From: an uncultured Myxococcales bacterium | GTDB taxonomy: Bacteria > Myxococcota_A > UBA9042 > DTJE01 | NCBI GenBank assembly: GCA_937975765.1 | Contig: CALJUR010000121.1 | Coordinates: forward strand, 62,001-126,000 | Direction of reading: 5' to 3' | DNA: 64,000 bases | Shown: positions 50,989-60,288 of the stretch, piece by piece | Position numbering within the stretch: the stretch's first letter is position 1 | Layout of the letters: each line of letters begins with the position of its first letter | Notes under the pieces: generated by a model | What the model was told of the DNA's origin: nothing | Databases searched by the model: none | The model's input: only the letters and a program-made list of their open reading frames with translations | Position numbers and translations under genes: made by a program

Positions 50989-52656
50989 TCAGCCGCCCTT
51001 CTTGAAGAGGCCGACGACGCGGTCCACCAGGGAAGTACGGGTCTTTTGAAAACTCATCTTAGGCCCGGCGGCGCGGGACCGCAAGAGATCCTTCAGCGCG
51101 CGGGCCTCGGCGTGCTCGGGATCCAGCGACAGGGCGTGGCGGATCCGCTCGCGCGCCTCGTCCAGCCGGCCCTCCAGCCGGTCGATGGTGGCCAGGCACA
51201 CCAGGCCTTCCACCAGGTCCGGCTCGGACCTCAGGGCATCCTCGGCCAGGCCGCGGGCCTGCTGCAGGTGGTTCGCCGAGGGGGTCATGGCCAGGATCGC
51301 GAACGCCTGGAAGACCTTGTACTCGGGCTCGTTGGGATCCTGCCGCAGCGCCGCCTCGAACTGGGACAGGGCCTCCGCGGGATGGCGGGCCGGCATCTGC
51401 TCGACGCCCGACCGCCACAGGGCCCGGGCCTCGGCGATCTCGACGATGCGGCTGTCCAGCGAGGGGGTGGAGATGCCCAGCTGCCGGTTGTACGAACTGC
51501 GCCGGACCCGGTCGGTCAGGACGTCGCGGACCGAGTCCAGGTGGCGGTGGATCCGGTCCAGGAACTCCAGCGATTCGGCCGGGACCACGCCCTCGTACTT
51601 GGCCCGGGCGAACTGGGCCCTGGCCCGCAGGTAGGCGGCCTGGATGGCCGACTCGCGGGCGTCGATCGGGACCCCCAGCGCCTCGTAGTGGTTCCGGTTG
51701 CGCAACTCGTTCCAGGCGTTGCGAAGCTCCTTCTCGAACGGGTTCGAGACGCCGGCCAGCTGGATCGATTCCTGCGGCCCGATCCAGGCGGGCCGCTGGG
51801 GCCGCTCGGGCGGCGGCTTGCGGGCGCTGGCCTGCGAGACCGGCGGGGGCGGTGGGGGCGGGATCCGATCCACCTGCGGGGAAGGCGGGCGGGGCGATGC
51901 ATCCGACGGCGGCTTCGACGAGGTCCCGGCCGCCGGGCCGTGCCCTGCCGGCGACGCTCCCGACGGGGGCCGGCTGCCCGTGGCCGGCGCGTGCAGCAGC
52001 CCCGCGACGATCAGCGCGAACAGGATGCGCACCGTGTCCTCGTGCTCCTGCATCTCCGGGGTCAGCCCGTCCGTCCTCCCCAGGCGCAGGACATGCAGCG
52101 CGGGCACGTCGCCGACGTGGCTCTTGACCTGGGACAACGCGAACTCGAAGTCCGGCGCCATCACCAGGGGGCCGCCGGACAGCATCCTCTGGACCACCTG
52201 CCGCAGTTCGGTCAGCGGGCCGTCCCGCGACACCGCGCGCAGGAGTTCCGGGAAGGGGTCCACGGGGTGGTCGGACACCACGCCGCTGAGCATCGGGATC
52301 GGGGTGAACTCCCATCCCGTGGCGGGCAGGCCCAGGATCCGGGCCAGCACGCTGCGCGCGTACGATCCGTGCAGCTTGGACGCGTCCTCGGGCCGGATCA
52401 CCCCGGCATCGACCAGCCGTCGCGTCGAGGCGAGGCGCTCGGCAGCGGCCGGATCGGGCACCATCCGGGCCCGGACCAGGTAGGCGCCGAAGCCCAGCGC
52501 GGAATCCTCGGATTCCGCCTGGAAGATCCGGCCCTTCGAAAGACCCAGGGTCACGGGTCCGGCCGAGGTCGCAAGATCCAGGTGGCCGGAAACCGACTTG
52601 GCCTCCAGCCCCCTCAGCAGCCGGTAAAGACCCCAGGGCGGGATCGGCCCCCCCAC
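50989..52656 (-). CDS. DUF4388 protein with J-like and TPR regions
   Basis: A 555-residue cytoplasmic protein: DUF4388 at the N-terminus (about 10-110: SGHLDLATSAGPVTLGLSKGRIF), a second helical part, a Pro/Ser-rich linker (about 235-300), a DnaJ-like segment (about 325-400: NHYEALGVPIDARESAIQAAYL to VLTDRVRRSSYNRQL) in which the HPD triad needed to stimulate Hsp70 is missing (the equivalent stretch reads FARAKYEG), and TPR-like repeats (about 430-530). Such proteins are common in Myxococcota, often linked to two-component or motility signalling. GTG at 52656 with GGAGGGA upstream is used. Confidence 0.8.
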   Translation of the reverse strand: MGGPIPPWGLYRLLRGLEAKSVSGHLDLATSAGPVTLGLSKGRIFQAESEDSALGFGAYLVRARMVPDPAAAERLASTRRLVDAGVIRPEDASKLHGSYARSVLARILGLPATGWEFTPIPMLSGVVSDHPVDPFPELLRAVSRDGPLTELRQVVQRMLSGGPLVMAPDFEFALSQVKSHVGDVPALHVLRLGRTDGLTPEMQEHEDTVRILFALIVAGLLHAPATGSRPPSGASPAGHGPAAGTSSKPPSDASPRPPSPQVDRIPPPPPPPVSQASARKPPPERPQRPAWIGPQESIQLAGVSNPFEKELRNAWNELRNRNHYEALGVPIDARESAIQAAYLRARAQFARAKYEGVVPAESLEFLDRIHRHLDSVRDVLTDRVRRSSYNRQLGISTPSLDSRIVEIAEARALWRSGVEQMPARHPAEALSQFEAALRQDPNEPEYKVFQAFAILAMTPSANHLQQARGLAEDALRSEPDLVEGLVCLATIDRLEGRLDEARERIRHALSLDPEHAEARALKDLLRSRAAGPKMSFQKTRTSLVDRVVGLFKKGG

Positions 52657-52783
52657 GCGTCCCTCCGCAACGCACTCGGTATTGCAGTCTACCCCAGGGG
52701 ACGACGCCCGGGCAAACGCGGAACCCGGACCGGCGGGAAGCAGGGGACACCCCGGCCCCGGGGCACGAGTCGACCCGGGTCGT

Positions 52784-55700
52784 TCAGGCGGAGAAGTACC
52801 GCGCCCGGGGATGATGGAAGACCAGGGCCGAGGTGGACTGCTCGGGCACCATCTGCAGCGTAGGCGACAGGGACACGCCCACGCGATCCGCCCCCAGCAA
52901 CCGCAGCAGCGGGACCTGGCCGCCCAGGTCGGGGCATGCCGGGTACCCGAACGAGTACCGGCAACCGCGATAGTCCTTGCGCAGCACGGCGGCGGGGTCC
53001 GGCACGTCCCCGTCGGCGATGCCCCAGTCCTTTCGCAGGCGGTGGTGCAGCAGTTCGGCGGTCGCCTCGGCGATCTCGACCGACAGCCCGTGCAGATAGA
53101 GGTACTCGGCGAACTCCCCGGCCTCGAACAGGGCCTTTTCGCGCGCGGACGCCGCGGCGCCGCAGGTCGCCAGCTGGAAGCCCAGCACATCCCTGGTGCC
53201 GGAGGCCAGGGGCAGCACGAAGTCGGCCAGGCACAGGTGCGGGGGCCGGGCCTGCCGCGGGAACGCGAAGCGGGCCACCTCCCGGGCGCCGTCGGGCGCG
53301 AAGACCACCACGGAATCCCCGTCGGCGTTGGCCGGAAGGAAGCCCCGGATGCCGGCGGGACGCAAGGTGCCGTCGGCCGAATACCGGAGCAGCCTCTCGT
53401 GCAGCATCGGTTCCAGTTGCCCGTCCACCAGCCGCTGCCACTCGGCGTCGGAGCGGTTCCCCTTGCGGAACTGCCACTGCATCCGGAACAGGGAGGTGCG
53501 GTTGACGAAGCGGGCCACCTCCTCGATCGGCAGCGGGTCCTCGACCCTCATGCCCAGGAAGGGCACCGGCGGCACGGCCTCCACCGGGGGGACCTCCTCG
53601 CGGGTGCCGGGGCGGGGAGGCACCTCGGGACAAGGCGTCGCGACGCGGGCCGGCGGCACCGGCGGGGCGCCCGAGGCCAGGGCTTCCATCGCCCGCAGGC
53701 CATCGAAGGCGTCGCCGCAATACGTGACCGGCCCGTCGTACCGCGGGGCCAGATCCTCCTCGACGAAGCGCCGGGTGAGGGCCGCCCCGCCCAGCAGGAC
53801 CGGCGTCTTCAGGCCGCGGCGCTGCATCTCGACCAGGTCGTCCCGCATCACGACGGTGGACTTGACCAGCAGCCCGGACAGGCCGATGGCATCCGCGCCC
53901 TCGCGCTGCGCGGCCTCGAGGATCGCCTCGACCGTCTGCCGGATGCCCAGGTTCACCACCCGGTAGCCGTTGTTGGACAGCAGGATGTCCACCAGGTTCT
54001 TGCCGATGTCGTGCACGTCCCCGGCGACCGTGGCCAGCACCAGCGTTGCCTTGGCGACGTCGTCCGACCTCTCCATCCGGGGTTCCATGTGGCGCACGGC
54101 GGCCTTCATCACCTCGGCGGATCGCAGCACGAACGGCAGTTGCATCTCGCCGCGCCCGAAGCGGTCGCCGACCTCCTTCATCGCGGGCAGCAGGACCTGG
54201 GTGACGATCGCCATCGGCGCGCGCGCATGCAGTTCCTCGTCCAGGGTCTCGGCGAGGCCCGAACGGTCGCCCCGCAGCACCGCGCGGTGCAGGCGCTGGG
54301 CGGCGGTCAGGGTCGCGGCGACCGGGCCGCCCTCCGCGTCGGGGGTCCCCTCGAACGCCCGCAGGAAGGCCTCCAGCGGGTCGCCCCCGTCCGTGCGCGC
54401 GAACACCAGGTCGTCGGCCAGGCGCCGCTGGGCCGCGGGGATCTCGCCCAGGGGCAGGACGCGGCCCGCGTTCAGGATGGCGGCATCCAGGCCCGCCTCG
54501 ACGGCGTGCTGCAGGAACACGCTGTTCAGCACCCGGCGCGCGGCCGGCGACAGGCCGAACGAGCAGTTGCTGACGCCCAGGCTGGTGAACACGCCGGGGA
54601 TCTCGGCCTTGACGCGACGCACCGCCTGGAGCGTACGCACCCCCGCGTCGCGCAGCGCCGGGTCGCCCGACCCCAGCGTGAAGGTCAGCACGTCCACGAA
54701 CAGGTCGGCCGGCGCGAAGCCGTGTACCGTCACCAGCCGGTCCACCAGGCGCTTCGCGACCTCGACCTTCCGGTCGACCGTCATCGCCATGCCGGCCTCG
54801 TCGATCGTCAGCGCGACCAGCGCCGCGCCGTGCCGGCGGGCCAGCGCCGCCACCCGGTCCAGCCGCGCGCCACCGTCCTCCAGGTTCACGGAGTTGAGCA
54901 CCGCCCGGCCCGGCCAGGCCTCCAGCGCGGCCTGCATCGCGTCGAACTCGGTCGAATCGCAGACCAGCGGCGCCTCGGCCACCTCCCGCAGCCGCGGCAC
55001 GAAGGCCCGGGCGTCGGCGGCCTCGTCCCGCCCCACCATGGCCAGGCACACGTCCAGCAGGTGCGCGCCTTCGGCCTGCTGGTCCCGGGCGATGCCCACC
55101 ATGCCCTCCAGGTCGCCGGCCGCCAGCCTCTCCCGGAAGGCCTTGCTGCCGTTGGCGTTGGTCCGCTCGCCCAGGATCAGCGGCCGCGGTTCCTGCGCGA
55201 AGGGGACCGCCGAGAACAGCGAGGAGGCGGCCGCGGGAAGCACCGGACTGCGGGCCCCGACCGTCGCCCCGCGCAGGGCATCGACCAGCGCCGCGATGTG
55301 CGCGGGGGTCGTGCCGCAGCAGCCGCCCGCGAAGGCGACGCCCAGTTCCGTCACGAAGCCCGCCACGTGGCGCGCGAAGTCCGCGGGCGTCAGCCGGTAG
55401 GTCAGCACGCCGCCGACGTTCTCGGGCAGGCCGGCGTTCGGCAGCACGACCAGTGGTAGCGGGCAGGCGCGGGCCAGTTCGGCCAGCACGTGATGCATGT
55501 CCTCGGGGCCGGTCGCGCAGTTGATGCCGAAGGCCGACACGCCCGGCAGGCCGGCCAGCGACACGACCGCCGCCAGCGGGTCCGTGCCCAGCAGCATCGT
55601 GCCGTTCCGGTCGAAGGTCACCTGCACGAACAGCGGCACCTCGCGCCCGGCCGCGGCCATCGCCTCCCGGGCCGCCAGCACCGCGATCCGGGCCTGCAGC

Positions 55701-56188
55701 GGGTCCTGGCACGTCTCGACCTGGACCAGGTCCACGCCGCCTTCCAGCAGCCCGGCGACCTGCTCCCGGTAGCAGGCCAGCATCCCGGGAAAGCCGATCT
55801 GGCCCAGCGAGGGCAGCCGCGTGCCCGGCCCGACCGATCCCGACACGTAGCGGGGCCACTCCGGGGACGAACACTCGTCCGCGACCTGCCGCGCCAGGAG
55901 CGCCGAGGCCAGGGACAGTTCGCGGGCGCGCCCTTCCTGGCCGTACTCGCGCAGCACGATCGCGTTGGCCCCGAAGGAGTTCGTCTCGATGACGTCGGCG
56001 CCGGCCCGCAGGTAGGCCCGGTGGATGTCCCGGATCACGTCGGGCCGCGTGACGGACAGGATCTCGTTCAGTCCCTCGCGGCCGCCGAAGTCCGCCGCGG
56101 TCAGCGAGCGCCCCTGGATCTCGGTGCCCATCGCGCCGTCGAACACGACGGGACGGCGGCGGGCCAGTTCCAGCAGTGCGTGGTCCAT
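52784..56188 (-). CDS. metH: Cobalamin-dependent methionine synthase
   Basis: Transfers a methyl group from methyltetrahydrofolate to homocysteine. The 1134-residue chain has all modules: homocysteine-binding barrel (about 1-300) with VFDGAMGTEIQGR and the zinc motif GGCCGTTPAHI; pterin-binding barrel (about 320-600) with GERTNANGSKAFRE; B12 cap and cobalamin domain (about 640-850) with the ligand motif GDVHDIGKN; and activation domain (about 900-1134) with FNVTRTSLF-like RFVNRTSLF and YRGCRYSFGYPACPDL. It is a full-length enzyme. GGGAGAG lies upstream of ATG 56188. No B12 riboswitch was recognised in the short spacer to yqgE. Confidence 0.95.
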   Translation of the reverse strand: MDHALLELARRRPVVFDGAMGTEIQGRSLTAADFGGREGLNEILSVTRPDVIRDIHRAYLRAGADVIETNSFGANAIVLREYGQEGRARELSLASALLARQVADECSSPEWPRYVSGSVGPGTRLPSLGQIGFPGMLACYREQVAGLLEGGVDLVQVETCQDPLQARIAVLAAREAMAAAGREVPLFVQVTFDRNGTMLLGTDPLAAVVSLAGLPGVSAFGINCATGPEDMHHVLAELARACPLPLVVLPNAGLPENVGGVLTYRLTPADFARHVAGFVTELGVAFAGGCCGTTPAHIAALVDALRGATVGARSPVLPAAASSLFSAVPFAQEPRPLILGERTNANGSKAFRERLAAGDLEGMVGIARDQQAEGAHLLDVCLAMVGRDEAADARAFVPRLREVAEAPLVCDSTEFDAMQAALEAWPGRAVLNSVNLEDGGARLDRVAALARRHGAALVALTIDEAGMAMTVDRKVEVAKRLVDRLVTVHGFAPADLFVDVLTFTLGSGDPALRDAGVRTLQAVRRVKAEIPGVFTSLGVSNCSFGLSPAARRVLNSVFLQHAVEAGLDAAILNAGRVLPLGEIPAAQRRLADDLVFARTDGGDPLEAFLRAFEGTPDAEGGPVAATLTAAQRLHRAVLRGDRSGLAETLDEELHARAPMAIVTQVLLPAMKEVGDRFGRGEMQLPFVLRSAEVMKAAVRHMEPRMERSDDVAKATLVLATVAGDVHDIGKNLVDILLSNNGYRVVNLGIRQTVEAILEAAQREGADAIGLSGLLVKSTVVMRDDLVEMQRRGLKTPVLLGGAALTRRFVEEDLAPRYDGPVTYCGDAFDGLRAMEALASGAPPVPPARVATPCPEVPPRPGTREEVPPVEAVPPVPFLGMRVEDPLPIEEVARFVNRTSLFRMQWQFRKGNRSDAEWQRLVDGQLEPMLHERLLRYSADGTLRPAGIRGFLPANADGDSVVVFAPDGAREVARFAFPRQARPPHLCLADFVLPLASGTRDVLGFQLATCGAAASAREKALFEAGEFAEYLYLHGLSVEIAEATAELLHHRLRKDWGIADGDVPDPAAVLRKDYRGCRYSFGYPACPDLGGQVPLLRLLGADRVGVSLSPTLQMVPEQSTSALVFHHPRARYFSA

Positions 56189-56286
56189 CGGGCTCTCCCG
56201 CCAGCGGGGGCATCGTCGAATGCCTGGCCGTTCGATACCGGAACGGGGGACGGAATGCAAGCGCACGCCCGCGCGGAAAGGGCTCC

Positions 56287-56315
56287 TTGCGCTCCTGGCA
56301 AGCCTCCCGTATCGT
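56287..56315 (+). promoter_or_regulatory. Candidate promoter of the yqgE gene
   Basis: TTGCGC at 56287-56292, 17 bases, TATCGT at 56310-56315, about 33 bases before the ATG at 56348. Four of six matches in each box. Confidence 0.4.
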
Positions 56316-56347
56316 GGAGGCGACAGCCCCGATCCCGGGAGGTCCGG

Positions 56348-56905
56348 ATGTTCAGGAGCCTGGCCCCCTGCTTCCTGCTGTCCACGCCGCCGCTGACGGA
56401 CCCGCACTTCCGGCAGACCGTGGTGCTGCTGTTCGCGCACACCTCCGATGGGGCGATGGGGCTGGTGGTGAACCGGCCGTCGCCCCGGTTCCTGGCCGAG
56501 GTGCTGGACGCGGCCGGGGTGGCCTGCCCCGACGCGACCCTGCGCGGCCAGCGGGTGTTCGAGGGCGGCCCGGTGCAGGCCGAGTCCGGGTGGGTCGTCT
56601 ACGAGGGTCCCGACCCGAAGGGGGAGTCGTTCGCGGTGGCGGGGAACCTGCGCGTCACCGGGTCGCTGGACGTGTTCAAGGCGCTGCTGGCCGACCCGGA
56701 GAGGGGGCGGATGATGTTCCTGCTGGGATATGCCGGCTGGGGGCCGGGCCAGCTGGACGCCGAGGTATCGGCGGCGGCGTGGCTGCCGGTCCCGGCGGAC
56801 GCGGCGACGGTCTTCGAGGTGCCGGTCGAGGAGCGGTGGCGATACTCGTTCCTGGCCCAGGGGATCGACCCGAGCCTGTGGTCGCTGACCGCGGGCGAGT
56901 CGTAG
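56348..56905 (+). CDS. yqgE: YqgE/AlgH family protein (UPF0301)
   Basis: A 185-residue cytoplasmic protein of the UPF0301 family with FLLSTPPLTDPHFRQTVVLL near the N-terminus, HTSDGAMGLVVNRPS (near 31), VFEGGPVQ (near 69) and GYAGWGPGQLDAEV (near 127). Its role is unknown; in pseudomonads the homologue AlgH influences alginate. GGGAGG lies six bases before the ATG. It is divergent from metH and precedes the histidine kinase by 43 bases. Confidence 0.93.
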   Translation: MFRSLAPCFLLSTPPLTDPHFRQTVVLLFAHTSDGAMGLVVNRPSPRFLAEVLDAAGVACPDATLRGQRVFEGGPVQAESGWVVYEGPDPKGESFAVAGNLRVTGSLDVFKALLADPERGRMMFLLGYAGWGPGQLDAEVSAAAWLPVPADAATVFEVPVEERWRYSFLAQGIDPSLWSLTAGES

Positions 56906-56948
56906 GGCGCGCGCGGGCTCCCTCCCCCGTCGTGGTATCCTCCTGCCG

Positions 56949-58505
56949 ATGAAGACGTCCCTCTCCACGCGCGTGGCCGCCGGCCTGATCATCCAGGCGG
57001 TGGTCTTCTGCGGGGCCATGCTGTACCTGGCGTTGACCGCCGACTCGCTGCTGGTCGGGGTGTCCGTGCTGAAGGAGGACCTGGCGCCCACCGTCGAGGA
57101 CCTGAACCGCCTGGTGCTGGACACGAAGTCCGTCGAGGACCTGCTGTCTTCCGGGCGGGTCGGCGACGTGGACCGCGCCCGGTACCAGGCGGCCCGGCTG
57201 CAACCGTTCGACCGGCTTCGCGAGGCCTCGGGGCGGCTGCACCTGGCGGCCGGCTCCGGGGGCGTCGGGCGCGCGCGCGCGCAGGATCTCCGCGACGCGG
57301 CGGATGCGGCAACGGCGGCGGCGGCGACGGAGCGGCGGCCGGTGCCGGGGTCGGACCCGACGGTCCCGCGGAACGCCGAGGAGGCGGTCGCGGTCCTGCT
57401 GCAGCGGCTGGACGTGGCGCTGAAGGGCGGGGCGCAGGCCGAGGCGGACGTCGCGGCGCGCGAGTTGCTGCGCACCCTGCGGATCGTCCGCGGCGGGGCA
57501 CTGCGGGCGCACCGGCTGGCCTCGACGGCCCTGCGCGAGGCGGAACACGACCTGGTCACCCGCCGGTCCGAACTGTCGCTGGTGGTCATCTTCGTGTCGG
57601 CGGCGGCGCTGGTGACCGCGCTGGTGGTGCTGCTGCTGTCCCTGCGGGCGCTGCGGCCCGTCGGCGACCTGGTGGCGGCGATCCGGCGACTGGCCGGGGG
57701 CGACACCTCGCCGGTGTCGATCCGGTCGACCCGCGAACTGGCCGACCTGTCCGACGCGCTGAACTCGCTGGGCCAGGAGCTGTCCCGGCGCGCCACCGAG
57801 CAGGAGCGGGCACAGGAGGAGCGCATGCGCACCGAGCGGCTGGCGGTGGTCGGCCGCATGGCGTCGGTGGTCGCGCACGAGGTCCGCAACCCGCTGAACT
57901 CCATCGCGCTGAACGTGGACCTGCTGCACGAGATGCTGCAGGCCCCGGACCGGGGCGGGGCGCGGGCCGGGGAGGTGCTGGGGGCGGTCCAGCGCGAGGT
58001 CGATCGGCTGTCGGAAATCACCGAGGAATACCTGCGGTTCGGGCGCATGCCGAAGGGGGTGCTGGCGCCGGTGGACGCGGTGCGGGTGGTCCGCGAGACG
58101 GCGGAGTTCATGGGGGAGGAACTGGCGGCTGCGGACGTGCAGGTCGAGTCGAGGCTGCCGGACGAACCGGTCCGCGTGGTGACGGACGAGGGCCAGTTGC
58201 GCCAGGCGCTGGTGAACGTGATCCGGAACGCCGTGGAGGCCATGCCGGGCGGGGGGCTGCTGGCGCTGGTGGTGCGACCCGAGGGCGAGCGCGTGGCGGT
58301 CGAGGTGGCCGACACCGGGACGGGCATCCCGGAGTCGTTCAAGGCACGCCTGTTCGAGCCGTTCGCGACGACGAAGCCGCGCGGCACCGGGCTGGGGCTG
58401 GCGTTCGTGCAACAGGTGGCCCAGGAGAGCGGCGGGGACGTGGGGATCGAGTCGGGGGAAGGCCGGGGGACGACGGTGCGGCTGCGGCTGCGGAAGGCGT
58501 CGTGA
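56949..58505 (+). CDS. Membrane sensor histidine kinase
   Basis: A 518-residue kinase: membrane segment 1 (about 8-28), a periplasmic helical sensor of about 190 residues with many Ala/Glu/Arg, membrane segment 2 (about 207-230), HAMP (about 230-285), a dimerisation domain with the phospho-acceptor His310 in VVAHEVRNPLNSI, and an ATPase domain with N box (NVIRNAVEAMPGG), G1 (DTGTGIP), F (LFEPFATTK) and G2 (GTGLGLAF). No response regulator is adjacent, so it is an orphan in this window. It overlaps the next gene region by a TGA/GTG junction but the metallopeptidase start is placed further down. Confidence 0.92.
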   Translation: MKTSLSTRVAAGLIIQAVVFCGAMLYLALTADSLLVGVSVLKEDLAPTVEDLNRLVLDTKSVEDLLSSGRVGDVDRARYQAARLQPFDRLREASGRLHLAAGSGGVGRARAQDLRDAADAATAAAATERRPVPGSDPTVPRNAEEAVAVLLQRLDVALKGGAQAEADVAARELLRTLRIVRGGALRAHRLASTALREAEHDLVTRRSELSLVVIFVSAAALVTALVVLLLSLRALRPVGDLVAAIRRLAGGDTSPVSIRSTRELADLSDALNSLGQELSRRATEQERAQEERMRTERLAVVGRMASVVAHEVRNPLNSIALNVDLLHEMLQAPDRGGARAGEVLGAVQREVDRLSEITEEYLRFGRMPKGVLAPVDAVRVVRETAEFMGEELAAADVQVESRLPDEPVRVVTDEGQLRQALVNVIRNAVEAMPGGGLLALVVRPEGERVAVEVADTGTGIPESFKARLFEPFATTKPRGTGLGLAFVQQVAQESGGDVGIESGEGRGTTVRLRLRKAS

Positions 58506-58531
58506 CCGGTGCGGACCGGGAGGGAGGAAGG

Positions 58532-60247
58532 ATGCGGACGATGCGGCGCGGCGGGATGGCGCTACTGGCCGGGGTCCTGGCGCTGGGGTGCGCCACCGCC
58601 GGAACGACCCGGGGAGGGGGCATGAGACTGCCGGACGAGCAGGAACTGCGGGCGAAACGGGCGCGATACGCGGACGTGGAGATCACGGTCGATCCACGGA
58701 CGCTGTCGCCGGCGGACCGGGCCACGCTGGCGCCGCTGGTGAAGGCGGGCGAGATCGTCGGACGCATCTTCTGGCGGCAGGCGTCGCGCGAGGGCCTGGA
58801 GGCCGCGGCCCGGCTGGCGCAGCGCACCGACCCGATGGGGCGCCTGCTGGCCGACTACGTGGACCTGAACGCCGGGACGTACGACCGGCTGGACGACTTC
58901 GCGCCCTTCCTGGAGGCACGGACCAAGCCTCTGGGCGCGACCTACTACCCCGAGGACCTGGCCCCCGCAGCCTTCGATGCGTGGCTGAAGGCGCATCCCG
59001 GGGACCGCGAGGCCTTCCAGTCGCCCGTGACCGTGATCCGGCGGGTCGGCGACACCCTGGTGGCGGTGCCGTACGCGAAGGAATACGGGGAGGACCTGGG
59101 CCGCGCGGCGGTGCTGCTGGAGGAGGCGGCCGTCAAGACGCGCGACGCCGCGCTGGCGAAGTACCTGCAGTCGCGTGCCCAGGCCTTCCGGACCAACGAC
59201 TACTACCCCAGCGACCTGGACTGGATGGACCTGGGGACGTTCGAGGGGGACGGGGCATCCGCGATCGAGGTCGTCATCGGCCCGTACGAGGTGTACGAGG
59301 ACCGGCTGATGAACCTGAAGGCGGCCTTCGAGTCGTTCGTCACCGTGCGGGACGCCGCCGAAAGCCGCAAGCTGGCCGTGGTGGCCGGCATGCTGGACGA
59401 ACTGGAGGCGTCGCTGCCGATGGACGACCGGCACAAGAACTTCAGCCGCGGCAAGTCCTCGCCCATCGCGGTGGTGCAGGTCGTCTACACCTCCGGGGAC
59501 ACCGCGGCCGGCGTGCAGACGACGGCCTTCAACCTGCCGAACGACGAGCGGGTCCGGACCGCGAAGGGGTCCAAGAAGGTCCTGTTGAAGAACGTGGGGC
59601 AGGCGAAGTTCGCGAAGAGCCTGGTGCCGATCGCCCGGACGCTGCTGGACCCGGCGCTGCTGGACCGGGTGTCGTTCGACACCTTCTTCAACCACACCCT
59701 GCTGCACGAGGTCAGCCACGGGCTGGGCCCGGGGATCCTGGCACGGCCCGACGGGACCTCGACCACCGTCAACCTGGCCCTGAAGGAGGCCTACAGCGGA
59801 ATCGAGGAGTGCAAGGCGGACGTGCTGGGCGTGCTGAACAGCCTGTACCTGGTGCGCAAGGGCGTGCTGCCCGCGGAGATCGCCCGCACGATGGAGCCGA
59901 CGTTCCTGGCCGGCCTGTTCCGGTCGATCCGGTTCGGGATCGCCGAGGCGCACGGCGTGTCGAACATGGTCCAGTACAACTGGCTGCGGAAGGCCGGCGC
60001 GATCACGCACGACCCCGCGAAGGGCACCTTCGGCATCGACCCGGCGAGGTTCGAGGGCGCGATGCGGGACCTGGCCCGGGCGCTGCTGACCGTGCAGGCC
60101 GAGGGCGACTACGAGGGCGCGAAGGGGATCCTGGCGACATACGGCGGGATGCCGGACGAGGTGGCGAAGGCGCTGCGACGGCTGGAAGGCATCCCGATCG
60201 ACATCCGCCCGCTCTACACGCTGGGTCACGAGTTGCTGGCCGAGTAG
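58532..60247 (+). CDS. Lipoprotein metallopeptidase of the dipeptidyl-peptidase III (M49)-like group
   Basis: A 571-residue lipoprotein (lipobox LALGC). The zinc site is H392-E393-x2-H396 within LLHEVSHGLGPG, and the third ligand region is E425-E426-C-K-A-D (IEECKADVLG), about 30 residues later, as in DPP III-like proteins. Classical DPP III has the longer HELLGH motif; here it is a five-residue HExxH. The first 300 residues form a helical domain. It probably cleaves peptides in the periplasm or at the surface. ATG 58532 with GGAGGGAGGAAGG upstream is chosen over the GTG at 58502. Confidence 0.85.
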   Translation: MRTMRRGGMALLAGVLALGCATAGTTRGGGMRLPDEQELRAKRARYADVEITVDPRTLSPADRATLAPLVKAGEIVGRIFWRQASREGLEAAARLAQRTDPMGRLLADYVDLNAGTYDRLDDFAPFLEARTKPLGATYYPEDLAPAAFDAWLKAHPGDREAFQSPVTVIRRVGDTLVAVPYAKEYGEDLGRAAVLLEEAAVKTRDAALAKYLQSRAQAFRTNDYYPSDLDWMDLGTFEGDGASAIEVVIGPYEVYEDRLMNLKAAFESFVTVRDAAESRKLAVVAGMLDELEASLPMDDRHKNFSRGKSSPIAVVQVVYTSGDTAAGVQTTAFNLPNDERVRTAKGSKKVLLKNVGQAKFAKSLVPIARTLLDPALLDRVSFDTFFNHTLLHEVSHGLGPGILARPDGTSTTVNLALKEAYSGIEECKADVLGVLNSLYLVRKGVLPAEIARTMEPTFLAGLFRSIRFGIAEAHGVSNMVQYNWLRKAGAITHDPAKGTFGIDPARFEGAMRDLARALLTVQAEGDYEGAKGILATYGGMPDEVAKALRRLEGIPIDIRPLYTLGHELLAE

Positions 60248-60288
60248 GCGGCCGTCCGGGGAGGGCGCCGGCGGCCCGGGAGGGCAGG

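Noticed and set aside
56189..56347. A cobalamin or SAM riboswitch upstream of metH
   Set aside because: The spacer is only about 160 bases, shared with the yqgE promoter, and no B12-box or SAM-box consensus was seen.
56189..58387. The upstream extension of the metH frame (about 730 residues)
   Set aside because: It is antisense to yqgE and the histidine kinase; metH has a good start with a ribosome site at 56188 and matches the family from there.
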